This document shows, in pieces, positions 1-12,664 of a stretch of DNA of 64,000 nt. The notes beneath the pieces were generated by a model. That model was not told the DNA's origin. It did not search any database and was given only the letters and a program-made list of their open reading frames with translations. The stretch's first letter is position 1. Every line of letters starts with the position of its first letter. A program made the position numbers and the translations under genes. The stretch is from Oscheius sp. JU75. Its lineage: Eukaryota; Nematoda; Chromadorea; Rhabditida; Rhabditidae. The stretch is from assembly GCA_037178855.1 (NCBI GenBank), contig JASJZC010000005.1, forward strand, positions 1,054,001 to 1,118,000, read 5' to 3'.

Positions 1-1920
<1,920 letters not shown>

Positions 1921-2090
1921 ATCCCTTTCCATTTTTTGTTGATTTTTTGTTATTTTCTCATAATAAACTCTCTTTATTCAATATCTGAAACGTACACAAG
2001 GCACTACGAGAGACGGTACGGGAGTGACAATTATGGCTAGTATGACCTGCGAGGGAGATTCAAAAAGGGGGGAGGGGTATAGGGGGAAAA

Positions 2091-5000
2091 TCACTTGCCG
2101 AAAGCCTTTGTCAGTGCACTGAGACCATTCCTCTTGACAGTCCCAGACAGTTTTTTGGCGGTTGACTGACTGGAATCCTGGATTCTGGTAGGGGGCACTG
2201 AAAATGTTTTTTCGGCCTGAAACGAGTCCGCCGTGTACAGAAACCTCTAACCCTCTCTGTCTACCTACAACAGACAGGGTGACGGCACAGAGAGACAGAG
2301 ACAGACCGAGAGTGACAGCAACAAAGGAATAGTGACAGGGATAGAGATAGAATGTGTCTCATTACTCACGTCTACCACCAGTACCTTACAACAAAAATTG
2401 AACCAAAAAAAACTGAAGAACTGACCTATCCGACTGCCCATCTGTGGTGTCATTCTAGGCTCGGTCTTGTATACAGGAATCGTCGTGGCTCCTTCCCTTG
2501 GTCGTCCTCCTACCGATTGTTCACTTTTTCCTCTCGGAAGGCTGCTGCTCCGTTTTGTTGGAGAAGAGGAGGGTGCGACTAAAGAGCCAAAGACTAACAT
2601 GCCATGAGCTGGTGACTGTCTCTATCTCTGTTTCTCGGTTTCACTGTGTCTCTTAGTATCTCTGAACCCCTGTCCCTGTTTCTCTGTCCTATATTTCTCG
2701 GTCGCTGTCTCCGCCTCTGTCTCTGTCTGACTTTGTCTATCTGTGTCTCTGTCTCTCGGCCTCTTTGTCTCTCTGTCCCTCTGTTTCTGTATCACTGTGT
2801 TGACATGCCACGAGTGCAAAAAACAAGAATGATCATACCATTTGGACCGTCCGAGCTGATTCCTATAGAATTGATAGCCGATTCAAGCGCCTGAAGTTCG
2901 GGTTCTATTGTGGCTGGAGGGACACGTTGTCGGATGGTTCCGAGGCCCATCGCTGGCATTTTCTTCGTCGGAGAGGCAGGGATTCTGAAAAGAGTAAAAC
3001 GATGTCTCTGCCTTGGTTTCTTTCTCTGTCTCTACAGTGTTTTGCGGCCCCGTGAAAGCAACGAGTCGGACACGTTCAGTATTTACGCAGTGACTATAAC
3101 AAAAAAATCTTCTTGGACAGTTCATATTCATTTGCAGTACGCAGGCTTCTCGAGGACTACTTATCGAAATCGAATTGCCTATAAAAGTGCAATATGCTCT
3201 GGCTACCCACCTCGCACTAACTGCACTGATATTCCTGGCCGGAGAGGCAGGGGCTCTGGGCAATTTCGTCCTCTCTGTCGGGAAACTACTCGAATTTGCC
3301 AGTCGTCTAGGAGCAGTCGAGGTCGATGCTTCTGCCATTCTGTTCGCCACAACAAAGGCCGAACCCGTATCGGCTAGGTTTGGAAGCTGAAACTTGTCTC
3401 ATGAGGCGTCTGTCTCCCTGTTTCTCTTTGTTTTCCTGTCTCTCTCTTTGTCTATTAGTCCTTTTGTCTCACGATCTCTCACTGCCTCACTCTCTCTCTC
3501 TCTCTCTCTGTTTCACTGTCTATCTGTATCTTTGTATCTGTGTGTGTCTGTGTCTGCCTAGCACTCTGCCTCTCTGTTTCTCTGTCCCTCTGTCTCACTG
3601 TCTCTCTGTCTTTTTGTCTTTCTGCCTCTCTCTATCACGTACCGTAGTCACAACATTCGTCCTCTCAAAGGGCAACTTCGCGCTGGTAATCATTCCCTTT
3701 TTGAGCTGAGACAGATCATTTTCCTGTGACTTGACCACCTCCTTCAGGTTCAGATTCTCTGTCTTCAAGGTCTTTGTGTCAGTCCTAGCCGCGTCTCTCT
3801 CCTGCCTCAAAATCTTGATCTCCTGTCTCATCTGCTCAATCAGGGCATCTTGAGCCGCAGGGGATGGTTCCATGGCTACTGGCTCATGTTTTAGACGCAT
3901 TTCATGGAGTCTAATAAGGAGTTGTTTGCGTTCATTAATTAGAAACATTATCTGAAAGAGAAAATGAGATAGTACGGGTGAGACAGAGTACCATGGCCTT
4001 GTGCTTCTCCCTCTCTTCCTCTAGCCTCCTTTCCAACTTTGCTTGGGCTTCTTGACCAGCAGAGACCAGAGTCATTTGGGTGTCTAGCTGGAATTGGGCT
4101 CTGAAGAGAGACAGAGAGACAGTGACAGAGAGGCAAAGAGACAGAGTGACGGAAAGAAAGAGAGACAGAGAGACAGAATGAAATTGTCACCTGTTGCAAC
4201 AGCTTATTTCTCTCCTTCTCCAAAAGAGTCAGAACATCGTCTCCCTGTTCCGCATAGCGACTCTGTCTGTCCTTCTCCAGCTCCAGTTCTCTCACAATCT
4301 TTCCGTGCCTCCTTTCTGTCGCGTTTAGGACCTGAAATCCAGAGAATACAAAAGTTCAAGAGTCGAGACCAACCGATTTCGCCCGATTATGAGTTTTCCT
4401 CTGAACAGCAATCAATTTTTCCAGCTGGACCAGTTGCGACTCGTACATTTGGCCGATCTGCTTCTCGTCAAGTTCCTAAATAGTTTCTGTTTCAGGTGTT
4501 TCAGTTTTTTTTACCTCCTCGGCCATTATCGAGTCCCTCTTGAGAGCCATGAAGGGGTCATTGGCACACAGCTTGCCATACTTGGCCTCGTGGAGAAAAA
4601 ATTTTACACGCTCTGCCTGAAAATACCGAATTGTGATTATCTCTCTGTCTCTCTGCCTCTTTGTCTTTCTCTTTCTCTCTATCACTCTCTCTGTGTCACC
4701 CATATTTTTGTTTTGTTCAAAGCTAAAAATACCATCTATTGACCTCTCACTCTATGTATTCAGCCGAGTTTTGATCCAAGCTTGTCTCACTATAAAATGC
4801 TGCTTTTAAAATGTGAAAGTCATCACCAAAAACAATGATTTTGCGACTCATCCTGACCTTCCTCCTACTACAAGGCTCTCTGGCTCAAAAATGTTTAGAT
4901 CAGGGCATTGGACGTGAGTTTCACTAAGCCGTATCAAGGTTGAGCATCCGTCCGTCACAAAAAATCTGGCAAGCATCAATAGCAGTTTAGGTGACAAGTC

Positions 5001-5572
5001 AGCTTTTAAGGAAACCTGGGAACTTAGGCTATTATGCGCGAAGCCGCCTGTTATGCGAAGCCAAAACTAGGGGACGGCGAAGCCGTCGTAGACGACTGGT
5101 TGCAATCTAAAATAGGAGGGAATTTCGAAAATGGCCTCTGTTTCAGCCTGTCTCTTCGACCAATGCCCCAAAGGATTCATTTGTATTAATCCCCGACAGA
5201 AGAATTCCGCGTGTTGCGCCCAAAATAAGGTATCCTTAAACATTTTTTGGACCAAACATTAAAACTTTAGGTCGTTGGAGGACCAACAGTCCAGCCAACA
5301 GCCTTGAATCAATAATAAAATTCCTGTCTTATAAACACTGTCTTCTGTCAAAATGAACAAAAACATATTTTTGAGGGACCCACATTGAGTTTTTCGATAA
5401 TTTTGTCCTTCCGCTCAAGGTCTTGGTCACAGAGGGACAGCAGGTGCAAGAGTTCATCCTTGGAAATCTGAACATGGCTCGTGGAGGACTCATTGGCCAG
5501 GTCCTCATGTGTTGCAAAGTTCTTCGAGGTGGCCTGGTCATAGCTGTCGTCAAAGTTGAAACCGAAATTCAT
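2091..5572 (-). CDS. CTTNBP2/CTTNBP2NL-like coiled-coil protein (N-terminal CortBP2 domain)
   Basis: Ten exons on the minus strand: 5572-5384, 4616-4515, 4475-4374, 4331-4191, 4087-3992, 3951-3643, 3386-3211, 2984-2839, 2608-2426, 2197-2091; 516 residues. The first ~315 residues read like the cortactin-binding protein 2 N-terminal domain: ELLHLLSLCDQDLERKDKII near residue 40, then KYGKLCANDPFMALKRD and a long coiled coil (LERRLEEEREKHKAM, then INERKQLL). Family members bind cortactin and/or the STRIPAK phosphatase complex. The C-terminal ~200 residues are low-complexity, basic and Ser/Pro-rich with no domain I recognise. Exon 5 must start at 4087, because the acceptor closer to the donor would shift the frame. 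Two donors are GTGGGT rather than GTAAGT. The intron sequences are largely (GTCTCT)n-like. It hosts a nested gene in intron 1. Confidence 0.88.
2620..2800. repeat. Low-complexity (GTCTCT)n-like pyrimidine tract
   Basis: Irregular tandem of tctctgtctc/tctgtctctg words within an intron of the CTTNBP2-like gene. The same composition, on either strand, recurs at about 3400-3640, 4105-4175, 5621-5735, 9930-10080, 46470-46650 and in many introns. It creates long spurious open frames rich in Leu-Ser-Val-Cys or Arg-Gln-Glu-Thr. Confidence 0.85.
4835..5315 (+). CDS. Small secreted cysteine-rich protein (CC-domain-like), nested gene
   Basis: Three exons, 4835-4913, 5147-5229 and 5271-5315, encode 68 residues. 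It opens with a clear signal peptide (MILRLILTFLLLQGSLAQ). The mature part has six cysteines (positions 20, 28, 33, 39, 49, 50) around PCLFDQCPKGFICINP and a terminal Cys-Cys pair, the arrangement of the nematode CC domain of short secreted proteins. AATAAA overlaps the stop (5314-5319). The gene sits on the opposite strand, wholly within intron 1 of the CTTNBP2-like gene. Phases (1 then 0) join without stops. No function is known to me. Each exon is too short to show as an open frame of its own, so it is easy to miss. Confidence 0.8.
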
Positions 5573-5726
5573 GTTCTCTTGTAATGGGGGACTACCTCAT
5601 CCTGAAAGACTTATTCGGAGAGTATAGAGAGAAAGCGTGAGAGGCAGAGAAAAGGAGAGACGAGACAAAGAGTTAGAGACTGTCTGGGAGAGAGACAGAG
5701 GGATGGAGAGGGAGAGACACGGAGAG

Positions 5727-5772
5727 AGACAGAGACCGCAATCGAAATTGAACTCGATTGCGGTCTCTGTCT
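5727..5772. repeat. Perfect 19-bp stem hairpin upstream of the CTTNBP2-like gene
   Basis: Arms 5727-5745 and 5754-5772 are perfect reverse complements around an 8-base loop (aattgaac). It lies 155 bases upstream of the ATG at 5572, at the end of a GAGACA-rich tract. It could be a short foldback element or a structured leader; nothing else points to function. Confidence 0.85.
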
Positions 5773-6590
5773 TAGTGTTAGCGTGTAGCAAAGAAGATTT
5801 TTGACTCTCGTTCAGGGAAGAAAGGTAATGTTTATGTTACACCGATTTGGCATTAGCATCGACAGAACTTTTCGTCAGTGTAAATGGCGGTATAGATTCT
5901 CCCCAAAATATACTGAAACAGTAAATAAAACTACGAGAAAAAGGCTTCTGGAATTAGTCTAAAATGAGCGGAAAGAGGGAATCTCTCCCTGGAAGACTCT
6001 CCCCAAAACAAACAAAAGTGGATGGACACACACACAAATACAAAGCGAAGTGGATGCCCTCATGTCTCTGTCAAATATTATGAGAGAAGGCCCATAATTA
6101 TGGAGAGAGAGTAAGAGACGAGAGGCAAAAACTGACGCCAGGAGGATCCGGAGAGAGAGGGGGAGGCCACTGGAGCGGAGGGATCTCTGCGCCCGGGTCA
6201 GGAGAGACCCAGTCCTTTAAGTTTTAGGAAGATGGGGAAGAGAGGACGCGCGCTTGGGTTATATGTGTGTGTGTGTGTGGAGAAATGGGACGTGCTATAT
6301 AAAGAGTTTTGACTTTTTTTAGATTAATGCGATATAGAAATGTTAGTAGCTTTTTACATTGAAGATCAGGACAAGAATCAGACAATAACTTGTTTTTTTG
6401 AAACATTGTAGAAAGGTCAAATTGTAACACAGCGAGAAGTAAAAATTCTGTCGGGTGGAAGATTACAAACTTTTTTTGCATGTTTCCGGAAGAACTGGGC
6501 GAGACAGAGGATGTTTCGATCAAATCAGATTATGAGAGAGAGGGAGAACGCCCCTTTGTACTCTCCCGCCAGGGACAGGGACAGAAACAA
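5773..6590. other. Intergenic, no gene seen
   Basis: Upstream flank of the CTTNBP2-like gene. It holds AG-rich low complexity (about 6100-6200) and a short GT dinucleotide run near 6265. I find no exon with supporting splice sites on either strand. Confidence 0.5.
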
Positions 6591-7640
6591 AGAGACAGTG
6601 ACAAAGAAACAGGGACAGGAACAGGGACTGCATTGCAATTGGATACAGGAACACTAACGAATTCAACAAAAACTAACGCAGAGTCAGAACTACGAGAACA
6701 GTAAAAAACCAGCATCCAGGGGCTTTGCGCCTGTAGCTTTCATCACAATAGACAGGAAGTCAGTCCTCTCGAATATTCCAGTATCCTTCTTCGTTTCTTC
6801 CAATATGAGTATCTCGTCCTCTTGTTCAGACATTCAGTCTTCTTGAACGCCCCAAAAGCTTCCATTCGGTAGTTCCTCTCAATAAACAATAGCTCGTCTT
6901 CTCGTTCTCTCTTCAGCTCTGGCCCGGATGGATCCCGAAAACTTCAGACAACAATAGAATTGGAAAAGTGTCTCTGCTTCCGTCCATCTCTACCTTTCAA
7001 AAATCTGCGCCCTGGATAAGAGTTTCTGGAGGACTAAGCTTCGAAAGAGTAGCACCACATCCATTTTCTCGCCTTTTGTATTCGGTGAAGAGCCTGCAAT
7101 ATGACAGCTACCTGTGAATCTGCCACGGGTAGTAACCATGTGTCAAAGGTGATGTCATGCTTGATCTTCCTGGCTCCCTGGGCTCTTCCATGGACCCATA
7201 GCGGTGTTTGGTACATTTCATGGATATCTCAGGGCCACAAGAGAAGACTGATAGTGCTCTGATCCTGCGCCCAAATTCTTTAAAGGTAGAGATGGACAGA
7301 ACCAGAGACACCTTTCCAATTCCTTTGTTGTTCGAAGTTTCAGGAGACCGGAAGCTGCCGGGAAGTGAAGTTACGGTAGAAGCTACATGCTGAAGAGGGG
7401 ACGAGAAGACAAGCTGCCCCACTGCGAACTAGAAGAAAGACATCTGAGAAAGCTGGTGGAATGTTCGAGAGGATCTGTTCTGTTACAATGGACGCTACAG
7501 GCGTAAAGGCCTTGATGCTGTTTCTTTGCTATCCTCGTAGCTCTGGCTTCGCGCTAGTTTCTGTTGATTTTGTTGGTATTCTGTATCCAATTGCAATGAC
7601 TCGAACTGTCCCTGTCTTTATTTTCTATCTCTCCATCCCT
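6590..7640. repeat. Long diverged inverted repeat
   Basis: The left arm (about 6590-7030) read on the minus strand aligns with the right arm (about 7230-7640) read on plus. Matching stretches include 'gaattggaaaagtgtctctg' (left, from about 6957) against the complement of 7290-7325, 'tccatctctacctttcaaa', and 'atccaattgcaatg' at the outer ends. Identity looks like roughly 70-80% by eye with small indels. The centre is near 7130. Both arms read similar short peptides (GIFERTD / GMFERIC), so the unit may derive from a coding fragment duplicated head-to-head. Confidence 0.75.
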
Positions 7641-7683
7641 GCCTTCTGTCCCTGTCTCTAATAAAAAGGGAAGGATTTATTTT

Positions 7684-8773
7684 TTAGACACGACGGCGAG
7701 CAGCAGCAGCGAAGTAGGCACCGCTTCTGGGAGGGCAGGGACAGTAGGCAGCGTCGTTTCCGGGACTGAAAATAGGTTCGTTGAGAGCGATTTTGAGAGA
7801 CAGACAGACACAGATAAACAGACAAAGAGACTTACAGTCCAGGTCCACCAGGCCCTCCGGGATGTCCATCGGTTCCAGGATGACCAGGGTTTCCGTTCTT
7901 GCCAGGCGGTCCCATGGGTCCAGGGGTTCCGGGACGACCATCGTTTCCACGTCCTCCAGGCTGTCCGGCCGGTCCACGTTGTCCCGCAGGTCCAGGTCTA
8001 CCTGGCAGTCCGTGTCCACGCTGCCCATCTTTTCCCTTCTGTCCGGGCTGACCTGGGCGACCGGGTTGACCGGGTGAGCCGGCATTTCCAGGCTGTCCCT
8101 GGGGCCCAGGCTGTCCATTGTTTCCACGAGCCCCAGGCATACCGGGGTGACCGTTGGGACCGGGGCGACCCATAGGTCCAGAAGGTCCAGAGGGACCAGG
8201 TGGGCCGCGGGGGCATTTCACGCAACCAGGGCTCTGCTGAGGACAGTGAATGGGCGCGTAGACATGATAATTGTCCTGTCCAGGGGGTCCTCTCGTTCCC
8301 GGAGTTCCAGGCTGTCCTGGGCGACCGGCTGGTCCAGGAGGTCCAGGAGGACAGGTTGGCTTGGTGGGCTCACATTGGCACCAGGCAGGAAGACCATTGT
8401 AGTTCTGTCTCTTCTCACGGAAGATGCTGTTGAAGGGATTTGTCTTGGGCTTGCTGGGAGGAGAGACGGTGATCTGGATGTCCATCATCTCGGTCCACGC
8501 AGAGTCGGTCTCCACGCGGAAGACGGAGACAGAGTCGAGCACCTGGAAAGGGATGACTCAAGGCCTCTCTGTGTCCCTCTACGACTCTGCCTTACTGTCT
8601 CTCTGTCACTCCTCTGTTTCTCTCTATGCCTATCTATATATGTCTCTCATACTCACCTCATCGTGAACCTGATTGATCTCGTTGTAGAGTTGAGGAATGA
8701 CGATCATGCAGGCGATGATGGCCAACGTCGAGCAGGCCGAAGCCACCCCAACGATGAGTTTCTCCTCGAACAT
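7684..8773 (-). CDS. Cuticle collagen
   Basis: Extracellular structural collagen of the nematode cuticle, about 301 residues, in three exons: 8773-8657, 8542-7836, 7765-7684. [20 protein letters not shown] is the hydrophobic segment of the cuticle-collagen N-terminal domain, followed by [19 protein letters not shown] (a basic R-x-x-R-type processing site) precedes Gly-X-Y blocks separated by short Cys-bearing interruptions (PAWCQCE, CVKCP). The C-terminus carries AAYCPCPPR and ends in RRRV. I chose the ATG at 8773, not the in-frame one at 8824, because a TATA box (8810-8816) lies between them. AATAAA directly follows the stop. The structure is ordinary for the family. Confidence 0.95.
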
Positions 8774-8809
8774 TGCTGCTGTTCGAATTCCGCCTTGGCC
8801 GCGCCTCAT

Positions 8810-8816
8810 CTTTATA
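8810..8816 (-). promoter_or_regulatory. TATA box of the cuticle collagen gene
   Basis: Minus strand TATAAAG, 37-43 bases upstream of the chosen ATG at 8773. The second collagen gene has a TATA-like TATATAA at a similar distance, which supports both calls. Confidence 0.65.
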
Positions 8817-8829
8817 CTCTCCACTCACC

Positions 8830-10380
8830 GCCCCTTCTAAGTGTCTCCTCCCCTTTCTCTTGAAATGGTTTTGCCGTTGAAAGACGAGAGAAGAGAGAGT
8901 AATGGCGTAAAGTAGGTCGGCCAACGATCTCTCCCTGGTCTCGACCTTGTCACAACGTCTTCCTGTAACAGGCTTGTTGTGCTAAGCATCGGGAGCAAAA
9001 AGGATGTCGCGCATGTCATGTACAACGTCTAGTTTTCTTTCCAGAAGGGAAAGTCGATTACTCTGTCTCTTACACAAACTTGTCCGTGTCAAGGAAATGG
9101 CTCTTGAGGGACAGTTGGTTATGTACTGTCACTGTCACCATTCAACCGCAGTTTCAGTTTTCATCTCGTCCAGTAAACCTGTATTGAAAAACTGTAAGCC
9201 GCGACCTTCAAACCCTGAAATCATGGGGTTACGTGCCAGCCATTACCGCCACCTTTTTGCCGACTGATAGTGCTGACCAGTGGCTAGCTAATGATATTGG
9301 GTAAAGCCATGACCCAGTGCCGTCAAGGACGGCACAAGCTTCTCATTGCGGGGGTTTCGAGATGGTCAAGGACAGTTTTTTCTGCTAGCTGGGTTTTGAA
9401 CAAGGGACAGGGGTGAACGTACAACTAGAACGTAGGAAATCCTGGAGCTATAAGTTGTATTCGAAACATTTCGGACCCTCATAGAGAACTGGAAGCAAGG
9501 ACTGCATCAAACGATTCGTAATGAACAAATGATGGTACACAAACAGTATTGAGAAAAGTGAAATTCGCACATGCACAGAATGATGTCGAAACAAAGCGCA
9601 AAGCTCGTTTATGTATAGGCTTCGAAAGATTTTTCGACTCGACTAGGTAACTGAAAATCAAGTAAAAGTTTTTGTTTCGACTCAGACATCCATTAAAGCT
9701 TTCAAAATTTCCTGCCATCTAATCCTTGACCCATTTTACCTATACTTTTTGCCCATCCAGTTTTTCAGTTTTTCGGACATTCTCGTGTCACCTGTTCTGT
9801 CTTAGCGAATGACTCTTTCATCGCTATTTACCTTGACTCTGTGCCAGGTACAAGGTCTTCAAACGGGTGCGGTGCCGATAGACATCTGGTTCTTGTGAAT
9901 CGAAGGAACTATTGGTATGCTTTGAACTCTCCGTGTCTCTGACTCAGTGACTCTGTCTTTCTGTTTCTCTATATCGTTTGTCTCTATGTCTCTGTTTCTG
10001 TATCTCTGTTACTCTCAGTCTCTGTCTTCCTGTCTCCATTTTTCTCAGTCTTTGTCTCCCTGTCTCTCTGTCTGTTTTTCCACCAATGAAAACACCGGTC
10101 ACGCCCTGTCAGTCACTCCCTCGAACCTCTTTGTCCCAATCGTTTGAGTCTAAAAAGGGTCAGAAGTCGGTTGTAAAGTGGTCAAAAAGACCCATGCCAT
10201 GGCGGTCTAATCAAGGCCAAATTGGCTGCCGAAAAAATCTAGCTCATAAGTGTCCTCCTCATTTTTTCCGTTCCACCTATGACTCAGTAGCAATGAAGTG
10301 GACCCGGAGGGGGTCCATCAGTGATCAAGGTCTCCCAGTACTCGACTCCACTTATGCGCATTGAGCGTCTCTGTTACGGG
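8830..10380. other. Intergenic, low-complexity and unassigned
   Basis: It contains a (tctctgt)n-like tract at about 9930-10080. No exon chain with consistent phases was found on either strand. 10080-10340 has a weakly coding look next to the reverse-transcriptase remnant and may be part of that dead element. Confidence 0.4.
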
Positions 10381-10434
10381 GCTGTTTTTGAAAGGAAGAC
10401 GAAGGGAAAATTTGGGAAGAAAAAGAGAAAATGG

Positions 10435-10603
10435 AAACGAAAAATCGAGCTAACAAATTTCCGTCCAATTATTCTCACTATAACAAAAGTGATGAAACCT
10501 TTCAAGCGAAATATTTTTCTCATTATTTCTTCAAGAAACCGACTCGTCGAAAAGTATAGTTCAGGTCTGAATCTCATAAATCTAACGACTACCAGTGAAT
10601 AAA
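10435..10603 (+). pseudogene. Non-LTR retrotransposon reverse-transcriptase remnant
   Basis: The plus-strand peptide around NFRPIILT...KVMK...SSRNRLVEKYSSGLN...TTTSE resembles the conserved block of non-LTR reverse transcriptases (NYRPISLT, a K-V-hydrophobic helix, N-x-L-L...Q-Y-G-F, then S/T-T-T). The conserved QYGF is altered and the fragment stops at 10602, so it is a decayed piece. Identification rests on motif resemblance only. Confidence 0.4.
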
Positions 10604-11772
10604 GGAGTGAATAGCTGTTGGCTGAAACATTAAAGTTTACAGTTGCAACACAATCTTTCTCATGACAGAGACAGACATATCAACACAATATTTTTCGTAG
10701 ATACCGTATACCATATTCGTCGATACGCAACTTTTTCGAAAATGACTGTAGTATAGATGTCTTTGTTCACAGGTGCTTAAATTGCCGCACTTTCGACTTT
10801 CGAGTATACGGTACTTTTGCACACTCCTGAGAGACGATAATGCTTTGAGAGAACTGTAAAGTCGAGCATTCTGATCATCTCAACAACTTTGAAGGACATG
10901 AAAACCTGCAGGACAGTTTTTTGCTTGGAACATGGTCTGAAAACTGCCAGTAAAGGGTTCAGAATGCTTCATGTTTCAAGGGTTGGCGATATCTAGCGGT
11001 ATCTCTTTGCCTGCCACTAACTTCTTTATTTTGTTTGAGATACACATTTTTCGACAGAGTGACCCATAACCTTTTACGTGTTTCTTGGAAGGAAACATAG
11101 ATCAATGTTATTATCCTATTTATTTTAACTTCACAAAAAACCAACAGAAATGAGGTAGAATGTGACCAAAATTATAAAAAGCTCGGTGAAAAGACGAAAA
11201 ATAAAAAAACTCCGCCGAATTGAAAATTACGCGCGAAAGCACGTTTGAACAGGGGACCGCCTGCCGAACTATTACCGAACACTCTGTAAATATTTTAACA
11301 TTCTCTACCCTGAATGGAACCATCGCCAGTGATACGCGGTCAAAAAGCAAATATATAAGAGGCTTGTGTATTGCAGAAAAAGGCGTCGACGTTTCAAAAT
11401 GTGTAAAGTAAGGACTGTTTTCTTGCTGCCCGTGGAAACAAAGCAATGGTACAGTATACAGTATAAGTAGAGAGCTTGGAACATAATGAGAACTTGACAC
11501 TTTTTTGAGTGGAACATATTCCAGCGATTCCATAAGAAGGTTAGCTTTTCAAAGTTTTGTTTGTTGGATGAATAAGTGATGATGATGCGCCATTCCGGGA
11601 AGTGTCTTGGTGTGTTGAAATATAAGGAAACTGCAATTTTAGCAAAAATATTTCAACGATTGCCTACATAAAAATATTGATAGGCATACAGTATCAGTAG
11701 TCTTTCTAATCTTACAGTCTCTTACGGCTTTGTGTCGCTTTCTCCCCTTTTCCTCACAATAGATATTTTTTA

Positions 11773-11944
11773 AGAAAGTATATCAGAAGTCTGAAGTTTC
11801 TTTACGAAAGAAGTCGACGGTGCATGATGTATCTTCTGCAGCAAGTCGTTTGTCGTCATGGGAAGTAGTACAAGCAGCCTACTTCGTCATTTGAAGTCAA
11901 AGCATCCAGCATATCAAAAGCAGAACGAAGATCAAGCTGGAAAG
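11773..11944 (+). pseudogene. BED-type zinc finger fragment with two in-frame TGA codons
   Basis: One frame gives SFFTKEVDGA, stop, CIFCSKSFVVMGSSTSSLLR, then HLKSKH: the C-x2-C...H-x4-H pattern and S-T-S-x-L-L-R-H-L-K signature of a BED finger, typical of hAT transposases and their domesticated relatives. Stops at 11792-11794 and 11825-11827 are both TGA and fall exactly where BED fingers carry conserved Trp (V-W and G-A-W-C), implying TGG to TGA changes. A MITE is inserted about 50 bases downstream. No hAT catalytic region was found nearby. Confidence 0.7.
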
Positions 11945-11991
11945 GCAAGTCGTTTCCACTTTTCTAATCTCTCTTTTGCTACTTATCTATA

Positions 11992-12660
11992 GTGTGTTCA
12001 CAAAAAACAACCAAACGACCAGGAATCGCGGGCTTTTTTTGGCGCGGATTCAAACGGCTAGAAATTAGCTTCAACCATTTCGTCCATCAAACAATTTTGT
12101 CTTTTCCCGTTTTTCTTTTTGTTAAACAACAGGTAACATTCCTTGGAATGAAGTAGGAAACGACTTCTCGCTCATCTTCGTCCAAATCACTCTTCTCGGA
12201 CACAAAAGGAACAATATCTTCGGGGGTATCAATACCAATACAAATATCGATGAGGGGAGTAACAAAGTTGAGGTCTTCGCGAAGAATGAATTCTTCTTCA
12301 ACATAAGAAAAATGTATGGCAGTCGATGAGTAGTAGTCAAGTGGAGGAGTCTCAGAAGTGGCGGATGTAGTGTAGTACTCGTACCACCCTGAAAGTACAC
12401 TGGGTGTGGAATGTCGGGCACTGGCATAGACCCATGAGTGAAATCAGCAAGTGCAATTCTGCACCCAGTGTCTCAGGGATTTCAATGAGCGAAACGAAAA
12501 ACTCGTATGCCCTTCATTTAGTTTCCCTCTATCGCCTAGGGGGATGTTCAGTTCTATCCTTTTCACTGAATACAATGGCTGAAGCTAATTTTTAGCCGTT
12601 TGAATCCGCGCCAAAAAAGCCCGCGATTCCTGGTCGTTTGGTTCTTTTTTGTGAACACAC
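11992..12660. mobile_element. MITE with ~88-bp terminal inverted repeats and TA target duplication
   Basis: The left terminus GTGTGTTCACAAAA... (11992 to about 12085) and the right terminus (about 12575-12660) are near-perfect reverse complements, including the stretch ccaaacgaccaggaatcgcg. They are flanked by TA on both sides. The ~490-base interior has no transposase; open frames inside are short and unrecognised. It is a non-autonomous DNA transposon of the TA-targeting type. Confidence 0.88.
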
Positions 12661-12664
12661 TATA

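Noticed and set aside
2622-2894. Arg/Glu/Thr-rich and Leu/Ser/Cys-rich frames over (GTCTCT)n tracts
   Set aside because: Low-complexity sequence is open in several frames at once and carries no domain or splice support. The same applies at 3326-3709, 9947-10147 and 46434-46718.
3175-3390. Hydrophobic plus-strand frame (ALATHLALTALIFLAGE...)
   Set aside because: It is the exact antisense of exon 7 of the CTTNBP2-like gene, which joins its neighbours in phase.
7832-8542. Alternative frames on both strands across the collagen exon
   Set aside because: Gly-X-Y coding repeats give long open frames in all phases; only the minus frame carries the collagen domains and splice sites.
11120-11533. 137-codon minus frame and 63-codon plus frame
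   Set aside because: Neither has splice context, recognised motif or consistent composition. Either could be transposon debris.
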